Numbered from the stretch's first letter, positions 6,152 through 15,538 are shown. The stretch: 64,000 nt of DNA from an uncultured Erysipelotrichaceae bacterium (GCA_934675465.1 CAKUQM010000003.1:1-64000), one strand, 5' to 3'. Program-made: numbers and translations. Notes: generated from the letters alone by a model not told the origin.

Positions 6152-8251
6152 ATGAAGTGTAAAATTTTATATAAATCGAAAAATAGAATAAGAGTGCATC
6201 TTTTCCACAATAACATGTCATTAAAAGAGGCTGATGTTGTGGAATACTATTTTAGAAATATTCCACAAGTAAAAGATGTACAAGTGTTTGATAGAACAAG
6301 TGACGTTGTTGTTTTGTTTAGAGGTGATATTAATGAAATTATTAATGCCTTTGCCTCATTTCACATGAAAGACATTAATAATTTTAGTCTTGTGCCCACG
6401 CACACAACAAGAGAATTAAACAGAGAATATGAAAATAAACTAGTGAACACAGTATGTATCCACTATATTAAAAAATTCTTTTTGCCTCTTCCAATCAAAA
6501 ACTTTTTAACCCTTATTAATTCATTCAAATACATCAAAGAAGGACTTAAGGCCTTATTTATTAATGGTTTAACTGTTCCCGTACTAGATGCTACAGCAGT
6601 AAGTGTATCTATGTTACAAAGTAACTATAATACTTCTTCTTCCGTTATGTTTATGTTGAGAATTGGTGAAATAATGGAAGAATGGACCCACAAGAAATCC
6701 GTAGCCGACTTAGCTAGTGCCATGTCCTTACATATTGAAAAAGTATGGTTAAAAACCAGTGAAGGTGAAGTTCTTATCGATGCTAATGATGTGCAATTAA
6801 ATGATCATATTATTGTTAGAACGGGAAATATTGTTCCATTTGATGGTGTAGTTCTAAGTGGTGAGGCAAGTATAAATCAAGCTTCAATAACCGGAGAATC
6901 TTTGCCTATCGTTAAGAAAGAAGGAAGCTATGTTTATGCTGGTACCGTTGTTGAAGAAGGTGAATGCATCTTTGAAGTTGATAAGTTGAGTGGTCAAAGT
7001 AAATACAATCGTATTATGGAAATGATTGAAAGCGGTGAGAAACTAAAGTCCAAGAGTGAAGATTATTCTTCTAAGCTAGCAGACCATTTAGTTCCATATA
7101 CTTTCTTAGCAAGTGCCTTAACATATTTATTAACAAGAAACACAACTAAGGCTTTAGCTGTATTAATGGTCGACTTCTCTTGTGCCCTAAAGCTATCAAT
7201 TCCAATAGCTGTATTGTCCGCAATGAGAGAATCAAGTCAATATAATATAACAGTTAAGGGTGGTAAATTCTTAGAAGCTGTTGCTAAGGCGAATACGATT
7301 GTCTTCGACAAAACCGGAACTCTAACTTATGCTACTCCAACTGTTGTAGATGTTATTCCTTTTGATGGTAATGATAGTGATGAGATGTTAAGATTAGCTG
7401 CATGTTTAGAGGAACATTTCCCACATTCTTTAGCTAATGCCGTTGTTAAAGAAGCTAAACAAAAAGGCCTAGACCATAATGAATATCATTCAAAAGTTGA
7501 ATATACAGTGGCTCATGGTATTAAGAGCACTGTAAATGGTGAGAAGGTTGTTATTGGTAGTTATCATTTTGTCTTTGAAGATGAAGGATGCACAATCCCT
7601 GAAAATGAGCAAGATAAATTCAATTCCATTTCTAATGAGTATTCACATCTATATTTAGCCTTAAAAGGAAAGTTGGTAGCAGTTATCTGCATTTCAGATC
7701 CAGTACGTCCTGAGGCAAGTAGAACTATAGAAACCTTACATAATCTTGGTATTGAAAAGATAGTAATGATGACTGGAGATAATGAAAAGACTGCCAAGTA
7801 TATCGCTAAAGAAGTAGGTGTTGATGAATACCATGCTGAAGTATTACCAGATGATAAGGCTAACTATGTTAATAAAGAAAAGGAAAATGGTAATGTAGTT
7901 ATTATGGTTGGTGATGGTATTAACGACTCTCCTGCCTTAAGTGCTGCTGATGTTGGTATTGCGATAAATACAGGTGCTGATATTGCAAAAGAAGTTGCTG
8001 ATATCACTATTTCTTCATCAGATTTATTAAATCTAGTTACTCTACGTATATTGGGTGAAAAACTAGTTGATAGAATTGATTTGAATTATCATGAGATCAT
8101 TGGCTTTAATTCGTTATTGATATTAGGAAGCGTCTTAGGTATATTACAACCATCAGCTTCCGCATTACTACATAATACTTCAACTCTATTAATTAGCACC
8201 AAGAGTATGACTAATCTAATTGATGATAATGAATTAGAACTAAGTTACTAA
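6152..8251 (+). CDS. Heavy-metal-type (P1B-like) P-type ATPase
   Basis: A 699-residue cation pump. It has the actuator ITGES loop (about residue 248), the phosphorylation site DKTGTLT (about residue 386), the hinge MMTGDN and GDGINDSPALSAADVGIAI. The N-terminus carries a degenerate HMA-like domain without a CxxC. The membrane ion-binding motif, normally CPC, reads SCALKLS (about residues 343-349), so copper or zinc specificity cannot be assumed; manganese or iron are possible. The frame opens at 6122, but that ATG sits in a hairpin, and MKCKILYKSKNRIRVH is the usual family start. Confidence 0.88.
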   Translation: MKCKILYKSKNRIRVHLFHNNMSLKEADVVEYYFRNIPQVKDVQVFDRTSDVVVLFRGDINEIINAFASFHMKDINNFSLVPTHTTRELNREYENKLVNTVCIHYIKKFFLPLPIKNFLTLINSFKYIKEGLKALFINGLTVPVLDATAVSVSMLQSNYNTSSSVMFMLRIGEIMEEWTHKKSVADLASAMSLHIEKVWLKTSEGEVLIDANDVQLNDHIIVRTGNIVPFDGVVLSGEASINQASITGESLPIVKKEGSYVYAGTVVEEGECIFEVDKLSGQSKYNRIMEMIESGEKLKSKSEDYSSKLADHLVPYTFLASALTYLLTRNTTKALAVLMVDFSCALKLSIPIAVLSAMRESSQYNITVKGGKFLEAVAKANTIVFDKTGTLTYATPTVVDVIPFDGNDSDEMLRLAACLEEHFPHSLANAVVKEAKQKGLDHNEYHSKVEYTVAHGIKSTVNGEKVVIGSYHFVFEDEGCTIPENEQDKFNSISNEYSHLYLALKGKLVAVICISDPVRPEASRTIETLHNLGIEKIVMMTGDNEKTAKYIAKEVGVDEYHAEVLPDDKANYVNKEKENGNVVIMVGDGINDSPALSAADVGIAINTGADIAKEVADITISSSDLLNLVTLRILGEKLVDRIDLNYHEIIGFNSLLILGSVLGILQPSASALLHNTSTLLISTKSMTNLIDDNELELSY

Positions 8252-8256
8252 GCATT

Positions 8257-8285
8257 AAAGTGAAGGGTTATTAATCCTTCACTTT
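8257..8285. terminator. Bidirectional terminator between the ATPase and DUF1003 genes
   Basis: AAAGTGAAGG (8257-8266) and CCTTCACTTT (8276-8285) form a perfect 10-bp stem with T runs on both sides. It overlaps the last codons of the DUF1003 gene. Confidence 0.85.
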
Positions 8286-8755
8286 TTAATTGTCTTCTCT
8301 AGCTTATCGATTTTCTCAACTATATGATTAACTTTATCATATAAGTCTTCAATCATTATTTCGGTTTTAAGATTAACCTTATAATCATTTTCTGCTCTAT
8401 GTCTATCTTTCTCTTCTTGTCTATTTTGACTCATCATAATTAGTGGTGCCTGTATAGCAGCAACACAAGATAATACAAGATTTAATAGAATAAACGGATA
8501 TGGATCAAAGGCTTTAGATGCCAATATAACATTTACTAGCATCCAGATAATTAATACTGCAGTAAAGGAAAAGATAAAGGCCCAACTACCTGCAAACTTA
8601 GCAATACTATCAGCAGCTTTTTGTCCTAATGTATACTTCTCTTCTGGTTTTTTAGAAATCTTACTATCAGCCAACAAGTCGATAATTTCTTCATCAGTCA
8701 TATCGTGTTTGATATCTTCTAGTATTTCGTTTAATAATTCTCGGTTTTCTTTCAT
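8279..8755 (-). CDS. DUF1003 membrane protein
   Basis: A 158-residue protein with the DUF1003 core: GQKAADSIAKFAGSWAFI, two transmembrane helices (about residues 58-78 and 87-108), then the charged SQNRQEEKDRHRAENDY motif and a C-terminal coiled coil. The molecular role of the family is unknown. The gene ends inside a terminator shared with the ATPase. Confidence 0.88.
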   Translation of the reverse strand: MKENRELLNEILEDIKHDMTDEEIIDLLADSKISKKPEEKYTLGQKAADSIAKFAGSWAFIFSFTAVLIIWMLVNVILASKAFDPYPFILLNLVLSCVAAIQAPLIMMSQNRQEEKDRHRAENDYKVNLKTEIMIEDLYDKVNHIVEKIDKLEKTIKK

Positions 8756-8813
8756 ATACTTTACCTTCTATGACTAAATGATAATGCTAATTTTTAAAGA
8801 TGAAACAATATTT

Positions 8814-8935
8814 TGCAACGCAAATGGCTAAAATAGCTTATTCGTTGCACATCGTTTGCAACGCAAACACCAAAATCAGCCTTTTCGTTGTACAACGAAT
8901 GCAACGATAACTCTAAAAACACTGTTTTCGTTGCA
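8814..8935. repeat. Three 36-bp inverted-repeat units, period 43 bp
   Basis: Three units at 8814-8849, 8857-8892 and 8900-8935 each start with TGCAACG and end with CGTTGCA (CGTTGTA in the second), with AAAA and TTTT-rich middles. Each is 36 bp and separated by exactly 7 bp, so the period is 43 bp. The array lies between the start of the DUF1003 gene and the end of the Crp gene. The stems would fold in RNA or cruciform DNA. This is not a CRISPR: units are palindromic and the spacers too short. Confidence 0.75.
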
Positions 8936-8942
8936 TAATTAA

Positions 8943-9587
8943 TTAAATATCATACAAAGCATCAACATCAATTATTTCAATACAACCCTTTTGAAGTTTA
9001 ATAAGACCATCTTGTACAAACAGTTTTAGTATTCTAGTTACTGCCTCTCTTGCAGAATTAATATCATTGGCTATTTCTTCATGAGTTACTTTAATAATAG
9101 TAGAATCAGTTCTTTCATATTGATTAATTAAATAGTTAGCTACTCTACTATCTAACCCTTTAAACAATAATTCTTGCATATTCCACATTACATCAGAGAA
9201 TCTAGCTAATGCTTTCTCATATAAATAACATCTAAATTCTATATTCATATATGCCAAGTCTTCAATTATGTTAGATGGAACAATTAATACCTTAGTATCC
9301 TCATTAGCTACTAGTTGTGTATCAAAGGTAATTTGTTTAATAATACATGATGCAGACAACACACATAAATCGTTGTCTTCTAGTTTAAAGATTGTTACTT
9401 CCTTACCTTCATCAGAAACAAGATAAGCTCTTACTTGCCCTGATATTACATTTAATAAGCCTAAACATGATGAACTATTATCAAAGACGGTAGAACCCTT
9501 AGTATATGTTCTTTCTATGGTGTTATCCTTTAATATTTCTTTTTCTTTGTCTGTTAATAGATTCCAGAATGGTAAACGATTGCTCAT
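8943..9587 (-). CDS. Crp/Fnr-family transcription regulator
   Basis: A 214-residue regulator with an N-terminal cyclic-nucleotide-binding-like beta barrel (GLLNVISGQVRAYLVSDEGKEVTIF), a long dimer helix, and a C-terminal HTH_Crp domain (THEEIANDINSAREAVTRILKLF). It lacks the N-terminal cysteine cluster of Fnr; it has C42 and C56/C61, so an oxygen-sensing cluster is doubtful. It is divergent from the Phd antitoxin, and a 12-bp palindrome lies upstream. Confidence 0.88.
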   Translation of the reverse strand: MSNRLPFWNLLTDKEKEILKDNTIERTYTKGSTVFDNSSSCLGLLNVISGQVRAYLVSDEGKEVTIFKLEDNDLCVLSASCIIKQITFDTQLVANEDTKVLIVPSNIIEDLAYMNIEFRCYLYEKALARFSDVMWNMQELLFKGLDSRVANYLINQYERTDSTIIKVTHEEIANDINSAREAVTRILKLFVQDGLIKLQKGCIEIIDVDALYDI

Positions 9588-9615
9588 ACTTTATTTATAT
9601 CATAACTTGTTTTAT

Positions 9616-9644
9616 GTATCTTAACTTTAACTAAGTTAAGATAC
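9616..9644. promoter_or_regulatory. Perfect 12-bp inverted repeat upstream of the Crp-family gene
   Basis: GTATCTTAACTT (9616-9627), spacer TAACT, AAGTTAAGATAC (9633-9644). It lies about 30 bp upstream of the regulator's start codon and is probably its operator. Confidence 0.5.
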
Positions 9645-9683
9645 AAAATAAATGTTAAGAAGCAATAACGAAGTAATTTCTGG

Positions 9684-9729
9684 TTGTATTTAAATAATAC
9701 TAGCTATTATTTACTATAATTAAATACAA
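9684..9729 (+). promoter_or_regulatory. Nested palindrome and -10 box ahead of the Phd antitoxin
   Basis: TTGTATTTAA (9684-9693) and TTAAATACAA (9720-9729) are perfect arms enclosing a second inverted repeat, AAATAAT/ATTATTT. A TATAAT at 9715-9720 overlaps the right arm. This layout is usual for autoregulated toxin-antitoxin promoters. Confidence 0.55.
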
Positions 9730-9740
9730 GGAAGTAATTC

Positions 9741-9983
9741 ATGAAAAACATAGTTGTTACATCTACCGAAATACAAAATAATTTTGGAAAATATCTAAGT
9801 CTTGTAATGTCTGGACAAGAAGTTATTATCACAAGAAATGGCAAAGAAGTAGGTCGTTTAGTTCCAAAAGATACTGCTGTATCTTATTTAACTGATTCCC
9901 TAGCTAGAATCATTAAAGGTTCTTATGTTTTAGACAAAGAGAAAGAAGAAAGGTTAATCAGGAAACATGTTTCTTCCTATTAA
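9741..9983 (+). CDS. Phd/YefM-family antitoxin
   Basis: An 80-residue antitoxin: VTSTEIQNNFGKYL and EVIITRNGKEVGRLVP are the DNA-binding N-terminal Phd/YefM fold, followed by a charged, helical toxin-binding tail. AAGGAAG precedes the ATG. No full toxin follows; only a 16-codon fragment is present (9995-10045), so the pair looks decayed. Confidence 0.85.
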   Translation: MKNIVVTSTEIQNNFGKYLSLVMSGQEVIITRNGKEVGRLVPKDTAVSYLTDSLARIIKGSYVLDKEKEERLIRKHVSSY

Positions 9984-9994
9984 GACTAAGTATT

Positions 9995-10045
9995 ATGTCG
10001 AAGATTTTACTGATAACTCCAACGGAATTGTTGGCAAGAATGTAA
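9995..10045 (+). pseudogene. Possible relic of a PIN-domain toxin C-terminus
   Basis: A 16-codon frame reading MSKILLITPTELLARM. The ITPxE(F/L)L ending resembles the last strand and helix of COG1569 PIN toxins, the usual partners of such Phd antitoxins. The rest of the toxin is absent. The match is short, so this is tentative. Confidence 0.25.
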
Positions 10046-10064
10046 TTAAGTCCTTAACATAAAA

Positions 10065-10095
10065 AGCATCTACAGCTTATTTAGCCATAGATGCT
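10065..10095. terminator. Bidirectional terminator after the beta-glucosidase gene
   Basis: AGCATCTA (10065-10072) and TAGATGCT (10088-10095), with A/T runs outside on both sides. It ends the leftward PTS operon. Confidence 0.75.
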
Positions 10096-10102
10096 CAATT
10101 TT

Positions 10103-11629
10103 TTATAATTCTTCACCATTAGTTTCAATTATATGTTTATACCAATAAAATGAATCTTTTGGATAACGATTATAAGAACCATTTCCTAAATCATCACAAT
10201 CAACATATACAAAACCATATCTTTTAGACATTTGACCGGTTGAACAACTTATCAAATCAATACAGCCCCAAGATGTATAACCAATTACGTCAACACCATC
10301 TATTTCTATCGCTTTTTTAACTTCGCTTAAATGGTCTTTTAAATAAGCAATACGATAATCATCATGAACCTTATTATCTTCATTTAATACATCTTTGGCG
10401 CCAAGACCATTTTCAACAATCATTATTGGCTTATGATAACGATCATACAAGTAGTTCAAGGTATATCTTAGTCCCACAGGATCAACGGCCCAACCCCATT
10501 CACTAATTTTTAAATGAGGATTAGAAATATGCCTTATCATATTTCCTTCAGCCATCTTTAATCCCTCTTCTTTTGCGGCAGCAACTGAAGTTTGATAATA
10601 ACTAATTGATATAAAATCAACAGTTCCCTCTTTTAATAACTCTAGGTCACCATCTTCAATTGGAAGAACAATTCCCCTGTTTCTTAAATCAATTAACTTA
10701 TACTCTGGCAAATATCCTCTTACCATCGTATCACTATAGTAATTAACTCTTAGATCATAGCTCTTTAAAGCTTCAAAATTGTCTTCTGGTTTACAAGTAT
10801 AAGCATATGGAATAGAAGAACTAATCATACAACCTATCTTCATATCAGGATATCTTTCATGTGCTAGTTTACACACTTTAGCGCTTGCCAACATCTGATG
10901 ATAAGAAGCAATTTCACAAAGTTTTTCATCCTTAGAAAATACTCCAGCATTTGCATAGCCACTATGAACTATCGAATTAATTTCGTTAAAAGTTAACCAA
11001 TATTTTACTTTACCTGAATACCTGTTAAATAATGTCTCGCTGTATTTTAAGAACAAGTCTACAACTCTTCTATCGGCAAAGCCATTATATTTAACACATA
11101 GGGCCAACGGCATTTCATAATGAGAGATAGTTACAACGGGTTCTATGCCATATTTTAATAGTTCGTCAAAAACAGAATCATAGAACTTTAAGCCCAATTC
11201 ATTAGGAACTTCATCATCACCGTTTGGATAAATACGACTCCATGCGATTGACATACGATAAGCCTTAAAACCCATCTTAGCCAACATAGCGATGTCTTCT
11301 TTATAATGGTGATAAAAGTCACTAGCTTTATGATTAGGATAATATTCACCATCTACCATCTTTGGCACACCATTTTCTGGATAAGTTTCTTTTTTAAACG
11401 CAATACAAGCTTTCTCTTCCCCGCCCTTTTCATAAGTAACATAACGCATACTACTTAAGAACTTCTTATATTCGGGTTTTATATTTGGTAAGTCAACATT
11501 AAACTTGCTATGACCACCACAGGTCATCACATCAGCAATGCATAGACCCTTCCCATCTTCAAGATAAGCTCCTTCGAATTGGTTTGCAGCAGTAGCTCCG
11601 CCCCATAAAAAATCTTTTGGAAATGGCAT
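10103..11629 (-). CDS. 6-phospho-beta-glucosidase, glycoside hydrolase family 1
   Basis: A 508-residue GH1 enzyme. It begins FPKDFLWGGATAANQFEGA, has the acid/base motif TFNEIN (about residue 183) and the nucleophile motif IVENGLGAKD (about residue 398). It hydrolyses phosphorylated beta-glucosides brought in by the adjacent PTS. Its start overlaps the EIIC stop by one base, and it is the last gene of the operon EIIB-EIIA-EIIC-bgl. The exact sugar is not set by sequence. Confidence 0.95.
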   Translation of the reverse strand: MPFPKDFLWGGATAANQFEGAYLEDGKGLCIADVMTCGGHSKFNVDLPNIKPEYKKFLSSMRYVTYEKGGEEKACIAFKKETYPENGVPKMVDGEYYPNHKASDFYHHYKEDIAMLAKMGFKAYRMSIAWSRIYPNGDDEVPNELGLKFYDSVFDELLKYGIEPVVTISHYEMPLALCVKYNGFADRRVVDLFLKYSETLFNRYSGKVKYWLTFNEINSIVHSGYANAGVFSKDEKLCEIASYHQMLASAKVCKLAHERYPDMKIGCMISSSIPYAYTCKPEDNFEALKSYDLRVNYYSDTMVRGYLPEYKLIDLRNRGIVLPIEDGDLELLKEGTVDFISISYYQTSVAAAKEEGLKMAEGNMIRHISNPHLKISEWGWAVDPVGLRYTLNYLYDRYHKPIMIVENGLGAKDVLNEDNKVHDDYRIAYLKDHLSEVKKAIEIDGVDVIGYTSWGCIDLISCSTGQMSKRYGFVYVDCDDLGNGSYNRYPKDSFYWYKHIIETNGEEL

Positions 11630-12912
11630 TATGCGTTCTCTGTTTCTTCTTTTAGAGCTTCGCTATCTGCTACTTTAAAGAAAGGATAATATAGGACAAC
11701 AGAAATAACTGTACAAATCAATACAACAGCCAATAATTTTACACCACCTGACATAAAGCCTGAAATAAACTTAGGCATTACCCATGGAGCCATTACAGCT
11801 GGATTAATGCTGTTTGCGAAGCCTAATTTACATAAGCCCCATGCAACTAAGCTACAAATTGGAGTAGATAGTACCATTGGTAAGAAGAAAATTGGATTTA
11901 ATACAACCGGTACACCAAACATCATTGGTTCAGAAATATTGAATAAGCATGGAACTGTTGAAATCTTAGCAAGTGATTTATAACGTTCAGACTTAGCTGT
12001 CAACATTGAAATTGCTAAACCAATTAAGTTACCACTACCACCTAAGCTCATTGCTGCATAAATAGTTACGAACGCTAAGTTAGGAAGTTCAGCAACTGGA
12101 GTTCCAGCCATATAAGCTTCTAGATTTCCAAGTAAGCAAAATGAAATTGCAGGTGAGAATACGTTCATAACAGCACTTGGATGAACACCAAAGAACCATA
12201 ATAAGTTTGAGAAAGTATACGCAATAATAATTGCCCAAGGAGATGAACCAACATTCATGATTGGAGTAGCCAATACTTGGTTAATCAAATCAAATAAGTT
12301 ATTAAATGCAGTTAAACTTAATGCCCATTTAATTAAGAATGCTACAGTGAAAATGATAATCGCAACAAATGTTGGAGATAATGAATCTGTAACCATTGTT
12401 GGAACTGATTCAGGTAATTTAATAGACATCTTCTTCATTAGGAATACATAAATATTAGACACTATCATTCCTAATAAAATTGCTACGAAAATGCCCTTTG
12501 AACCTAAATATGCAGTATTAATTAAATATGTAGTTGATCTTCCTTCAACATTAACAACAAGTGGCATTAATACCAAGAACACACCTAATGTAACAACAGC
12601 TGTAGTAATACCGTTAATACCTTTTTGTTTACCATTGTTGTAGGCAATAGAAATAACGATATATAAAGCTAACATGTTCATTGTTACTGTTAATACTTCA
12701 TTACATACTCCTGATAAACCAGTGCTTGATAAGAATGCTGACCAAGCAGGAATAGGTAGGTTAACAAGAATAGCTAAGATACAAACACCTAATGTAATAG
12801 GCATTGTATACATCATACCTTTAGATAAAGCTTTAATAGTATCACTGCCATTAATTTTTTCAGCAAGCGGTGCTATGTACTTTTCTAGTAAAGCTTGAAT
12901 TTTTTGAAACAT
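11629..12912 (-). CDS. celB: PTS cellobiose-type EIIC permease
   Basis: A 427-residue membrane permease of the lactose/cellobiose PTS class. It begins with the ALLEKYIAPLAEKI amphipathic helix and SDTIKALSKGMMYTMPITLG, includes FFGVHPSAVMN and contains the sugar-site region FNISEPMMFGVPVVLNP. It forms the membrane channel that phosphorylates cellobiose or related beta-glucosides with the EIIA and EIIB just upstream. GAGGAG precedes the start. Confidence 0.95.
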   Translation of the reverse strand: MFQKIQALLEKYIAPLAEKINGSDTIKALSKGMMYTMPITLGVCILAILVNLPIPAWSAFLSSTGLSGVCNEVLTVTMNMLALYIVISIAYNNGKQKGINGITTAVVTLGVFLVLMPLVVNVEGRSTTYLINTAYLGSKGIFVAILLGMIVSNIYVFLMKKMSIKLPESVPTMVTDSLSPTFVAIIIFTVAFLIKWALSLTAFNNLFDLINQVLATPIMNVGSSPWAIIIAYTFSNLLWFFGVHPSAVMNVFSPAISFCLLGNLEAYMAGTPVAELPNLAFVTIYAAMSLGGSGNLIGLAISMLTAKSERYKSLAKISTVPCLFNISEPMMFGVPVVLNPIFFLPMVLSTPICSLVAWGLCKLGFANSINPAVMAPWVMPKFISGFMSGGVKLLAVVLICTVISVVLYYPFFKVADSEALKEETENA

Positions 12913-12926
12913 AATTTTTCTCCTCT

Positions 12927-13238
12927 TTATTTAATTCTTTTTAAAAGATCTATATATTGTTCGCTAATAATTTTGAAAGTCTCTGCACTCATTAGAATAT
13001 CTTCAGCATGAATTAGGAATAGATTTGGTGTTACTCCCTCGCCATTTACTTCCTTTTGAATCAAGTCTGCATGAATCTTGTGTCCAGCATTGAAATGCTC
13101 TTCACCCTCTTGTCTTAATCTTTGACTTTCTTTTTCATCCCCATTTTTCATAGCCTCAATTGAATCAATGAAACAACTTCTAGCTAGTCCAACTTCTGAA
13201 ATCACATGGAAACAAATTTCTGCTAATTTCTCATCCAT
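12927..13238 (-). CDS. celC: PTS lactose/cellobiose-type EIIA
   Basis: A 103-residue helical EIIA of the lactose/cellobiose class with the phosphorylated histidine in NLFLIHAEDILMSAET (about residue 77). It takes phosphate from HPr and gives it to EIIB. It sits three bases downstream of the EIIB gene. Confidence 0.95.
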   Translation of the reverse strand: MDEKLAEICFHVISEVGLARSCFIDSIEAMKNGDEKESQRLRQEGEEHFNAGHKIHADLIQKEVNGEGVTPNLFLIHAEDILMSAETFKIISEQYIDLLKRIK

Positions 13239-13241
13239 AGA

Positions 13242-13538
13242 TTAGTCTCCAATAACCTTTCTAGCCTCTTCTAAGACCTTTGAACCATTCATTGTTCCAT
13301 ATGCAGCCATGTCAATTACTTCTACTGGACAATTAACTAATGATTTAATCTTGTTAAGTTGGAACTTAACTTGTGGTCCAAGTAGAATAATATCAACATC
13401 TGCATATTCTTTTACTTCATCAATTGGATGAGCTTCGATTTGACAATCATAGCCCATTTGTTCTGCACTAGTTTGCATTTTCTTAACCATCATACTAGTA
13501 GACATTCCATTTGCGCATAATAATACAATTCTTCTCAT
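13242..13538 (-). CDS. celA: PTS cellobiose-type EIIB
   Basis: A 98-residue EIIB with the cysteine P-loop VLLCANGMSTSMMVKKM (Cys8). It is the first gene of the four-gene cellobiose PTS operon; GGAGGA lies before the ATG. A leftward promoter with AT-rich -10 elements and the inverted repeat at 13596-13618 lie upstream. Confidence 0.95.
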   Translation of the reverse strand: MRRIVLLCANGMSTSMMVKKMQTSAEQMGYDCQIEAHPIDEVKEYADVDIILLGPQVKFQLNKIKSLVNCPVEVIDMAAYGTMNGSKVLEEARKVIGD

Positions 13539-13595
13539 ATGCTGTCCTCCTTATAACTAGATTTTATATTTTGTAAAATTTTGAACTTATCCATT

Positions 13596-13618
13596 ATTTC
13601 CACATACATTGCGGAAAT
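13596..13618. promoter_or_regulatory. Inverted repeat upstream of the cellobiose PTS operon
   Basis: ATTTCC (13596-13601) and GGAAAT (13613-13618) with an 11-bp spacer, about 60-80 bp upstream of celA. It lies where a LicR-type activator would bind; the link to LicR is inference. Confidence 0.4.
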
Positions 13619-13624
13619 AAAAAA

Positions 13625-13642
13625 GCACCCGTATTTGGATGC
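13625..13642 (-). terminator. Terminator of the LicR-like gene
   Basis: On the minus strand GCATCC and GGGTGC form a 6-bp stem (one G-U pair) followed by a T run. It directly adjoins the stop codon of the regulator at 13643. Confidence 0.6.
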
Positions 13643-15538
13643 TTATTCAATCGTATCTAGATTCGCTAACATTTCGATAAAGCCTTCGAAACTCTTGTCG
13701 TTAATTAGCTTTTTTACATAATCATCATTCAAGAAGAAACGCATTGTAAGGTCATAGAACTTAACTAAATTCTTGCCTCTGCTTTTTCCAATGTTTGTTA
13801 AAAAGACAACTTGAACCATTTCATTTTCCCATAAAATTGGCTTATCTAAAATTCCTATATAAACAAAGTTTTCATCACAAATAGATTCAACAGTATGTGG
13901 CATCGCAACATAATTACCAAATGCTGTCTTTGCCAAATGCTCCCTGGTGATAACACTATCGTAATATTCTTTATTTAAGTGATACTTATCTTTGGCATAT
14001 TCATACATTTCCTTAATAACCGATATTCTATCATTTGACTTTAAATGAGGTATGAATTGGTCTTTTGCATAATATTCACTCAAAACATCATTTTTCACTG
14101 TATTAAAAATATTGATTACTTTTTCCTTGTCTTTCGTATCTAGAAAATAACCTACTTGTACTATTGGAATAGGTACCTTGGAAACAATAGGAACAGTGGT
14201 GAAAATATAATCAAAATGGCTAAAGTCTATGTCTTTTAATTCTCTTAGTGAACACACTTCAATTTCATTTAAGAAAGCAGTGAATTCATTCTTATACTTG
14301 TATTTTAATAAGTGAGCAGAACCATTACTAGAACCACAAACTAGAATAATATTCTTTTTTTGAAAAGAATTATCCTGTCTTTTTTCTTTCTCGATACTTA
14401 ATGAAAATATAAGGGCTAGATAAGATATTTCATCATCATTTATTTTTACACCCAAACTATTTTCAATTAACTTAGATGCTTCTATTGCCATTTGGTAACC
14501 AAAGGAATATTTTTGTTTAATCTTTTCTTTTAATGGATTCTTTGCGATTATTCCGTATTTGATTCTAATTATCATAGGAACTAAATGCCTTGCCAAATTA
14601 AGTTGTAAGTCAAAATCATTCATCAAATTAATAGAATAAGATGATTCCACTGTTTCTATCATCTTTTGAGACAAAGCATATACATCTTCTTTGATATAAA
14701 TATTAGCATTCTTAATTTCAAAACTTGAACTGTTTCTCATTCCTGATAATCTAATAGCTAGATTACATATTTCATGATCTGAGAATTCAATCGCATACAT
14801 TTTATTCAACACTTCAAATAAATCTTTTATAAGTTTGTATTCATATGAATTTTGATCAATATGTGATGAAGAGATGTTCTTATTTTGTTTAATACGTCTA
14901 ATATTTACAAACAATAAAATAATGAATTGATCATAAAAAACTTCATCTAGAAACAAATTATATTTATCAAATATTTCAATAACCACTTTGTTAATGGAAT
15001 TAATACTTGCTTCTCCTTCAATGTCTCTAAAATACCCAGATACATCAAAGCGTGTAAGGATAGAAGCTATACACATCCTTTTATTTTCTTCCGTGCCATT
15101 AATATGCATTCCATGGTTCTTCTTGTTTTCAAAGTTTAAGTGAAAGTCAAATAGAATGCCATCTATATTCTTTATTAACGCACTTACTTTTGATTCAGAA
15201 ATATAAAGTTGATTGGCAATTTTTGTGGTAGACACATAATGATGATCATTATCCAACAAAAACAAGATAACATAGGCCATACGAATAGTAGCATCTTGAG
15301 GTACTTTCATATTAGTTGCCAGATATTTTTCATATTTATCATTATCAAAGATATAGATTGAATTTCCATAGTGTGGTTTAGAAACAATAGAAAAACCATT
15401 CTTTTCTCCAATGAGGGACAATTCTTTTAAATCTTCTCTAATTGTTCTATCAGAAACATTCAAACTAGCAGCGATTTGTTTAGAAGTAATATAAGAATCA
15501 CTCTTCAGTTTATTCAATATATCTATATGCCTTGACAT
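13643..15538 (-). CDS. licR: LicR/MtlR-like PRD regulator with EIIB- and EIIA-like domains
   Basis: A 631-residue activator. Order: two HTH domains (SKQIAASLNVSDRTIREDL at about 18-36; TKIANQLYISESKVSALI), two PRDs (about 170-280 and 290-390), an EIIB-like domain with the loop ILVCGSSNGSAHLLK, and a C-terminal EIIA_2 domain with the histidine in YVAMPHTVES. HPr and the PTS enzymes phosphorylate the PRDs and so couple activity to substrate. It lies directly upstream of and in the same direction as the cellobiose operon, separated by a terminator. Confidence 0.92.
   Translation of the reverse strand: MSRHIDILNKLKSDSYITSKQIAASLNVSDRTIREDLKELSLIGEKNGFSIVSKPHYGNSIYIFDNDKYEKYLATNMKVPQDATIRMAYVILFLLDNDHHYVSTTKIANQLYISESKVSALIKNIDGILFDFHLNFENKKNHGMHINGTEENKRMCIASILTRFDVSGYFRDIEGEASINSINKVVIEIFDKYNLFLDEVFYDQFIILLFVNIRRIKQNKNISSSHIDQNSYEYKLIKDLFEVLNKMYAIEFSDHEICNLAIRLSGMRNSSSFEIKNANIYIKEDVYALSQKMIETVESSYSINLMNDFDLQLNLARHLVPMIIRIKYGIIAKNPLKEKIKQKYSFGYQMAIEASKLIENSLGVKINDDEISYLALIFSLSIEKEKRQDNSFQKKNIILVCGSSNGSAHLLKYKYKNEFTAFLNEIEVCSLRELKDIDFSHFDYIFTTVPIVSKVPIPIVQVGYFLDTKDKEKVINIFNTVKNDVLSEYYAKDQFIPHLKSNDRISVIKEMYEYAKDKYHLNKEYYDSVITREHLAKTAFGNYVAMPHTVESICDENFVYIGILDKPILWENEMVQVVFLTNIGKSRGKNLVKFYDLTMRFFLNDDYVKKLINDKSFEGFIEMLANLDTIE

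Noticed and set aside
8814..8935. Possible CRISPR array
   Set aside because: Units are palindromic, the gaps are only 7 bp and no cas gene is present in the window.
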